A stretch of 59,636 nucleotides of DNA, from the NCBI GenBank assembly GCA_003987775.1, contig RXJD01000013.1, positions 1 through 59,636 of the forward strand. The letters run 5' to 3'. Origin of the DNA: Mycobacterium sp. GTDB lineage: Bacteria > Actinomycetota > Actinomycetes > Mycobacteriales > Mycobacteriaceae. The number at the start of each line of letters is the position of its first letter. The first letter of the stretch is position 1. Below the pieces are notes generated by a model, which worked only from the letters and a program-made list of their open reading frames with translations, did no database searches and had not been told where the DNA came from. Below, piece by piece: positions 54,212 to 59,636 of the stretch. A program made the position numbers and the translations under genes.

Positions 54212-54961
54212 GTGACGTGGTCTGGCACGGCGGTCATCGAGCCGGGCCGCCTCATTTTCGGCGGACAGTTGGGCGCCGCGCACATGCATGCCCACGCCGC
54301 TGTTCAGATCGCCGCAACCACTTCGGGTGCTATCACCTTCGTCGACGCCGAAGGCCGAAGGGCACGGGGGATCGCCGGGGTCATCCCGGCTGGCGCTTCC
54401 CACGCTCTCGATGCCGGTCCCGCTACCGGGATGATGATCTACCTCGAGCCCACCAGCGCTACTGGTCGGCGGCTGGCCGCGCTGTTGGCTCCTGGTGCTC
54501 GTGAGGATGCGCGAGCATGGTTGGCAGCCGCCAGGCGGGTTGCCAATCCGACTGGGCAACAAAATCTTTGCCTAGCAGCCAGCACGGTACTCGAGCAACT
54601 TTGCGGTGCCGATTCGGTATCGTCGCGTGCCGGTGCACCGCACTCCTGCGTTCTTGAGGCGATTGATCTTCTGCCTGACCTGCTGTGCGGGCCAGTACGA
54701 CTCACCGACGTGGCGCGTGCGGTGAACTTATCGGCTGACCGGCTGGGCCGTCTGTTCGCCCGCGACGTCGGCCTGTCATTTCCCGCCTATGTGCGATGGG
54801 CGCGGCTCATCCGGACGATGGAAGTGGCCCGCCATGGGGGCACCCTGACCGCCGCGGCCCACGCCGCTGGATTCAGTGACAGCTCGCACGCCAACCGGGC
54901 ATTTCACGAGATGTTCGGCATCGCTCCGTCCGTCGCGTATAACAGCGTGCGCCTGCAGTGA
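54212..54961 (+). CDS. AraC-family transcriptional regulator
   Basis: A 249-residue protein with an N-terminal cupin-like sensing domain (H-M-H-A-H-A-A-V-Q-I-A-A) and a C-terminal double HTH (L-T-D-V-A-R-A-V-N-L-S-A-D-R-L-G-R-L-F, then A-A-H-A-A-G-F-S-D-S-S-H-A-N-R-A-F). Start GTG 54212. Probably controls the divergent hydroxylase gene and itself. Confidence 0.88.
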   Translation: MTWSGTAVIEPGRLIFGGQLGAAHMHAHAAVQIAATTSGAITFVDAEGRRARGIAGVIPAGASHALDAGPATGMMIYLEPTSATGRRLAALLAPGAREDARAWLAAARRVANPTGQQNLCLAASTVLEQLCGADSVSSRAGAPHSCVLEAIDLLPDLLCGPVRLTDVARAVNLSADRLGRLFARDVGLSFPAYVRWARLIRTMEVARHGGTLTAAAHAAGFSDSSHANRAFHEMFGIAPSVAYNSVRLQ

Positions 54962-55431
54962 TCGGATTCCGTCGTCTGTCCGCGGCCCATAACCCGCGCC
55001 AGCGCGCCGACGACCCTGATGCTTGACGGTGCCGACTCAGCAAGAAATGAAACGACAGGCGGCCGACCCACCTGCGCCGTGACGTTTCGCCAGATGGTAA
55101 CGATGGATGGTTGTTTGTCGGGTGAGCAACCGCTGCGGAGATTCCATCCGCTGTCGGGCGCAACTGACGGCGGCGGCTAGTCCATGTCACTGAATCACCC
55201 AGTGCCGAGGTCGGATCAGTTTGATCCGGACTCGGTGGTTTGGCGAGCCACCGACGCGCGTGTCGACATCGCATGCATTCGGCAAAGGCGCGGGGGCACC
55301 TGTGTGGTCGGTGAAAGTTGGCGCACGTCAAGGTCGGTGACGGTGCCGATGTGCTGGACCGACCGGATCATCGACACTAACTGCGTCGTATTAGACTGGG
55401 CGCCAAGCGGTCTCTCGCACAACGCGGGTGC
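54962..55431. other. intergenic, nothing recognised
   Basis: Spacer of about 470 bases before the hydrolase gene, with no convincing gene, RNA or repeat. Confidence 0.4.
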
Positions 55432-56361
55432 GTGAAAGTGACAACCGGCGACATGCCCTTGAACGAGAGTGGAAAAAAGTTGCCGACCCAAACCACCACG
55501 CCGGTATACCTCGGCGACCGAGTCATCCGTACTCGTGTGCTTGGTCAGGGACCCACGGTGGTCCTCGAAGCCGGCGGGGCAGGTGAAGCAACGACGGACG
55601 CTTTCGGCGGTTCTTTGGAACAGTGGGTTGCCTCCTTTGCCACCGTCTTGACCTACGACCGCGCTGGCAGTGGTGGTTCGGATGGTCCGCCCCGACGCAG
55701 CGTTGCCGAAATGGCCGACGATCTCGATGCAGTAATCCAGCAGCTACATTGCGTCACGCCGGCGGTCGTGGTGGGGTGGTCGTCGGGCGGTTTGGTTGCT
55801 CAGATGTTCGCCTTACGCCATCCAGAAAAAGTCGCCGGGTTGGTGTTGCTCGATCCGTCCGCGCCGGTCACAGAATCTCGACTGCTTGAGTTGCTGGGGA
55901 TGGCGATGGGGGCCGGAGGGCTTTTCGTCATGGGGACTGCCCAACTGCTAAGGCTTTTCAGTACAGGCATCGGCCGACGGTTGGTGCGACATCTGGCTCC
56001 CAACGATGTCACGAAGTCGAATCTGCGCTGGCTGTACCGCTATCTCGACAATCATCCTTGGGCGGGATTGCAGACCGCACGGCTTGTGCCGCGTCATGCT
56101 CGCTATCTGCGGGAAATGAAGGGAGCACTCGAACGTATGCCGTTGCCGGATGTGCCGGTGCGGATAATTGTGCCGCGGTCGCCGACCCGTCGGCGCGCCG
56201 CGTTTGTGAAAATGGACGCCGCCAATCGTGCTCTGGTCAAACGGTTTCCCAGAGGCGAACTGATATTCGCGGACGGCACAAGCCACTCGTGGCTGCCGGT
56301 CGAACGCCCCGATGTCATTGTTGGGGCGATCCGTGACGTGCTGAGAGCCGGTTCAGATTAG
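55432..56361 (+). CDS. alpha/beta-hydrolase fold protein
   Basis: A 309-residue hydrolase with nucleophile elbow G-W-S-S-G-G-L, a V-V-L-E-A-G-G-A-G oxyanion-type region, and a C-terminal histidine in the D-G-T-S-H-S-W segment. Ser-Asp-His triad positions fit esterase/lipase relatives. GTG 55432 or ATG 55453 start. Mildly hydrophobic lid segment. Not in operon with known partners; substrate not assignable. Confidence 0.85.
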   Translation: MKVTTGDMPLNESGKKLPTQTTTPVYLGDRVIRTRVLGQGPTVVLEAGGAGEATTDAFGGSLEQWVASFATVLTYDRAGSGGSDGPPRRSVAEMADDLDAVIQQLHCVTPAVVVGWSSGGLVAQMFALRHPEKVAGLVLLDPSAPVTESRLLELLGMAMGAGGLFVMGTAQLLRLFSTGIGRRLVRHLAPNDVTKSNLRWLYRYLDNHPWAGLQTARLVPRHARYLREMKGALERMPLPDVPVRIIVPRSPTRRRAAFVKMDAANRALVKRFPRGELIFADGTSHSWLPVERPDVIVGAIRDVLRAGSD

Positions 56362-56648
56362 GTTCCGCCGGCAGGAAGCAGCGCGTCCGTGTCCAGGGCA
56401 ACCAGACTGCATCGGTTGCAATTGCGTTGGCTGGCAACGTAACACGGTGTAAAGCTTCTTAGCGGTGCGGCTTGTTCCCGTTGAGTGGTTTTGTGCTGTG
56501 GGTCGATTGGCCCACCGCCGGGTGTGATGCGTGGCACTGAGTGCCACACTCGAAGACTGAGGGGGGTGCGCCTGTCACGTCGGTGAACCACCGCAGCGTG
56601 CCTTTTCGTCGTGCCGGTTTGGACACGAATAACATCCTCAGAGAGCGG
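56362..56648. other. intergenic between convergent genes
   Basis: Convergent spacer after the hydrolase and before the 3' end of the carbonic-anhydrase gene. Nothing recognised. Confidence 0.4.
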
Positions 56649-57491
56649 TCAAGCCTTCCCTGATAGTTCGGAAGCCCTGTAGCGGGCGGGATCGGCGTCG
56701 TAGCTGTCAAGGCAAATCTGAGAGCAGAAATACTGGCTGTTCCCGTCGACGTCGCGGTGCCCAGCGGCCCGATTGATCACCAGCTCCATTCCGCACACCG
56801 GGTCGGTCGTGGTGGTGACTGCGTGCTCATTATTGCCCAAGTGCCAGCGAACAGGTTGCGGTTGGGTGACACCGTAGTCGTGCGCCGTCGCATCTGTGCG
56901 AGCCCGGCGCGCCGGATCGCGAGTGGGCGGCCGCAAACGCCGCGTCTCGACCTCCCAAACCCAGCCGCTGATAGTCACGTCGGCGGAGATGAGCGGATGG
57001 CTTTCAAAGACTTCGATCGTCTTCAACAGCGTCTCGTCGACATCATCCATCATCCCGAGCCACTTAGCGAAACCGCCATTGTCCAGCTTCAATTCCGGCA
57101 GTGTCGGATCGACGATGGGCGCATCGGTGTCGATACCCTTGGCCCTGAAGTAGGCCTCGATGTCTCTGGCGTTTGCCGACAACATTCCACACTGGGTGTG
57201 TTGGACGATGACAATCTCGGTGGTACCGAAAAAGTTCGTCGAGAGCATCGCTGATCGGATCGCGTCTTCGGTGACTATTCCGCCCGCGTTGCGGAAGCAG
57301 TGCGCATCCCCGTGTGCGACAGGCGAATCGACTTCGATGCCCAGTGCTTCATTAATCGGAAGGCGCTCGTCCATGCACGTCAGCACCCACAGTCTGCGGT
57401 CCGTGGGGCCGAAACGGCCGAAGCGGCGGCGCTTGGCCCAGTGCTCGTATTCGATGACTTTGGCGGTCAGCTCATCCTTCAAGGTGGCCAT
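56649..57491 (-). CDS. beta-carbonic-anhydrase-like protein fused to a YHS domain
   Basis: A 280-residue protein. Residues 1-180 have the beta-CA pattern C-M-D-E-R (C39, D41, R43) and H-T-Q-C (H98, C101), the zinc ligands and Asp-Arg dyad of the family. From about 232 a YHS domain follows: D-P-V-C-G-M-E-L-V and Y-F-C-S-Q-I-C-L-D-S-Y. YHS domains often bind copper or other soft metals and are found in metal ATPases and mercury/copper proteins. The link is a Pro/Arg-rich linker. Such a fusion is unusual; it may couple CO2/bicarbonate chemistry or zinc enzyme control to metal sensing. Confidence 0.8.
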   Translation of the reverse strand: MATLKDELTAKVIEYEHWAKRRRFGRFGPTDRRLWVLTCMDERLPINEALGIEVDSPVAHGDAHCFRNAGGIVTEDAIRSAMLSTNFFGTTEIVIVQHTQCGMLSANARDIEAYFRAKGIDTDAPIVDPTLPELKLDNGGFAKWLGMMDDVDETLLKTIEVFESHPLISADVTISGWVWEVETRRLRPPTRDPARRARTDATAHDYGVTQPQPVRWHLGNNEHAVTTTTDPVCGMELVINRAAGHRDVDGNSQYFCSQICLDSYDADPARYRASELSGKA

Positions 57492-58226
57492 GGTGACCTC
57501 GTTCTTCGTTTGCTACGAATTCGTCGGCTTGCGATGCTGATCACCTACCCGAGGCGGAATCGCATCGACAGTAACGTCTCAACCTATGCGGTGGCGTGAC
57601 AGACGATCTAGGGCACAAAGACCTCACCTCCGGCAGCTCGGGTCTGCCCGACAGCGTCCTGGCTTTGGTTTCCGCAGCTCAAGAGCCAGGCCACACGGCG
57701 CCGCGTGGTGTCGAGGGATGTCCTTGTGCACTGCTTGTCGCTGAACGCCATGCCGGCGCCGCTCATACCCTGCTGGGGTAGGGACCTTAGCCACCCTGGG
57801 ACAGGGTAATAGGGCTCTAGCGCCGGCGCCGGACCGCCGATCACAGTGGGATTCAGACGTTGATGGCAGGCGGGAGGTTGTGCATCAATGTTTGTTCACC
57901 CGGTCGGTTCACTGCGTCTTCAACGCGTGAGTGCAGCGCCATTCAGTCGCGGAGCGGGTCCGCTGCTTTCGTTCGGCAATATCGGACGGGTATGGGTTCG
58001 GCGCGGCGGCCATCAGCGCAGCAAGTCGCTGTTTCGGCATCGGCAGCGGAGCGAACCAGTCCTGACGCCACCCGCCACGGTGCCGACTGGAACCAGCAAG
58101 AGGGGGCAGCAAGCCTTGGTGTCGGCGCCCATCGGACGATGTCGCATGTCCTGTGCCGCAGACCAACTCGGCGATTCGACTCGAGCGAGCGGTGGCCTGC
58201 CGGCCTAAAGGAAAGTTCGTCGCCTC
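57492..58226. other. 735-bp intergenic region, nothing firm
   Basis: Spacer before the NRPS-type gene. I find no gene, tRNA or large repeat I can support. It presumably contains promoters for the divergent carbonic-anhydrase-like and NRPS genes. Confidence 0.4.
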
Positions 58227-59636
58227 ATGCTCAACTACGGTACGCAACCCGACATACTGGGATCCTTAACCACCGGCCAGCGGTCAATGTGGGCCCTTCA
58301 GCAACTCCGGCCGGAAGTGCCGTACAACATCGCCGGCTTCCTTGCTATCGATCACCATGTCGACGTCGAGAGGCTTTCGACGGCGTGTGAAGCAGCGGCA
58401 GCTTGGTTTGGTACGCAATGCGCGCGGCTTGGCTTGGTCGAGGGTGAACCGGTCTTTGTCGTCGACCGATTGCTGCCGCGGATGCTGCACCCTCTGCGTT
58501 GCATCGACCTGCGGGCCGAGTCCGACCCGGTGGCCGCTGCTCAGGTATGGATGAGAAACAACTATCAGCAACCAATCGACCTGGTCTGTGACCACCTCAC
58601 CAACGTTGCACTGCTGCGGATCACCGACGACCTCTGCTACTTCTACTTGCGTGCGCACCACGTCCTGTTTGACGGGTACGGCGCGAACAATTTCATCCGG
58701 CATATCGCGGCCGCCTACTCGGGATCGGTCGAGAAAACGACTGATGTCGATTTCTCCGAATTTGCTGTTCTCCTCGACGCGGATCGCAAGTATCAGCAGT
58801 CCGCGCGCAGTGTTGCGGATGCCGATTATTGGCAGACCATCATGCGTGGCGCACCGGAGGTCACCGAACTGACCGGAGCGCGGAGGTCGGCGCCACCACG
58901 TCACCCGCAGATGCGCGAGCTCATGTGCCAACATCTGTCCGAGGACCGCCAGCTCGATGTGGCGAGGGTGATTGCGACGATGGCGGTGTTCATCGCGAAA
59001 ACTACTGGACGCCAAGATATCTCGATGTCGCTGCCGGTCTCTGCGCGCACGACTGCGGCGCTGAAAGATTGTGCGGGCATGGTCGCCAACATGGTGCCGC
59101 TGCCGATCTGCGTCGATGACGGCGAAACCATTGGCGCACTGACCGACCGGGTCGCCAAAGCCCTGGTCGGCGCACTGCGCCATCAGCAGTTCCGGCGCTG
59201 GCCGGACCTCCTTGGCCAGGGCACCCACCTCGGCACCCTGGATTTCGGTCCGATCATCAACATCCTCGATTTCGCGACCCCGTTTCGTTTCGGATCTTCC
59301 GAACCGATCTACAACGTCTTGACGAACGGCCCCATACAAGACATCGCGGTCAACCTGTATCCGAGGCTGGGCCACGGCGCACCGCGTATCCAGCTCGCGT
59401 GGAATCCCGACCGATACAGCGACGACGACATCGCCGGCCACATAAGTCATTTGGAATCGCTGTTTGACCGGCTCCTGGTGGCGGATGCGTCGGTGGTGGT
59501 GGGTGGGGTGTCGTTGTTGGGTGGTGGTGAGCGGGATGTGGTGTTGGGGGGGGTGGTCTGGTGCCGGGGTTCGGGCGCCGGTGGGGATGGTGGGGGAGGT
59601 GTTGGCTGCGGCGGTGGCGGCTGATCCGGAGGCGGT
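58227..59636 (+). CDS. NRPS condensation-domain gene, 5' part with a frame break
   Basis: The first 400 residues are a condensation domain with H-H-V-L-F-D-G (HHxxxDG) and a Q-R-x-M-W-A-L-Q start, and S-D-D-D-I-A-G-H-I-S-H-L-E toward its end. The following linker (V-G-G-V-S-L-L-G-G-G-E-R) usually leads into an adenylation domain. At 59546-59553 there are eight G. With seven, the frame would read L-G-G-W-S-G-A-G-V and continue V-G-E-V-L-A-A-A-V; with eight, the frame is wrong and stops at 59622-59624. So this is a real or sequencing frameshift in a homopolymer. The gene continues past the window. Confidence 0.75.

Noticed and set aside
54873-55435. Open frames in the gap before the hydrolase gene
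   Set aside because: No start context, domain or similarity that I can name.
57596-58208. Several open frames between the carbonic-anhydrase-like and NRPS genes
   Set aside because: None has a recognisable family or convincing start. A DosR-like box was looked for and not found.

Overview
The window is high-GC actinobacterial DNA and almost certainly mycobacterial. The indicators are WhiB-family regulators, ESX (type VII secretion) accessory proteins of the EspC, EspH, PPE-like and Rv3899c kinds, near-copies of the Mycobacterium tuberculosis csoR/Rv0968/ctpV/Rv0970 copper cassette, a RicR-like regulator, a PknD/PstS pair and a CmtR-like sensor. Two ParA genes, a ParB-like gene, a primase-type replication gene and a dense non-coding repeat region point to a large mycobacterial plasmid of the conjugative ESX-bearing kind, or an integrated relative of one. 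That is an inference. No core ESX genes (eccB-E, mycP, esxAB) and no conjugation genes lie in the window.

Layout. 0-1 kb: a MazEF-type toxin-antitoxin pair. 1-13 kb: ESX-associated accessory genes, nearly all on the minus strand, interrupted by an XRE regulator, a WhiB and a winged-helix protein. 12.8-20.1 kb: the maintenance core. It holds a WhiB-like gene joined to a primase-like rep gene, a minus-strand parA with a small partner, a 420-bp GATC-rich repeat region, a plus-strand parA-parB pair, and two small DNA-binding proteins. Two copies of a long perfect palindrome flank this partition region. 20.2-31.6 kb: a copper region built from three copies of a csoR-DUF1490(-ctpV-DUF5134) cassette. 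One copy is decayed and abuts a broken eccA-like fragment. A ricR-like gene sits in the middle and a TauE-like transporter at the end. 31.8-34.1 kb: a CmtR-like sensor with an SPC-motif metal ATPase. 34.1-42.3 kb: an eight-gene complex I-like operon (nuoA, a histidine-rich nuoB-like gene, nuoH, J, K, L, M, N) with no NADH or iron-sulfur subunits. 42.5-49.7 kb: a LOG-family protein, a CopZ-like chaperone, a CopA-type ATPase, a threonine-synthase-like enzyme, a methyltransferase and a Met-rich DUF305 lipoprotein. 49.7-59.6 kb: PknD-like kinase, PstS, a fatty-acid hydroxylase with a divergent AraC regulator, an alpha/beta hydrolase, a beta-carbonic anhydrase fused to a YHS domain, and the start of an NRPS gene that runs off the window.

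How the genes fit together. From 20 to 50 kb the theme is metal handling: four P1B-type ATPases, three CsoR/RicR repressors of the Cys-His-Cys type, an ArsR sensor with CmtR-like cysteines, a Cu chaperone and a Met-rich DUF305 protein. Recognisable copper-box palindromes lie upstream of the regulators and of copZ. The most unusual element is the complex I-like module embedded here. Its membrane subunits are intact in length, but residues for quinone chemistry and iron-sulfur binding are missing, and its NuoB-like subunit carries a long His-rich repeat. It may be a metal-linked ion-translocating membrane complex rather than a dehydrogenase; this is inference. The partition region (two ParA systems, a GATC-rich array and long palindromes) is the second most interesting area.
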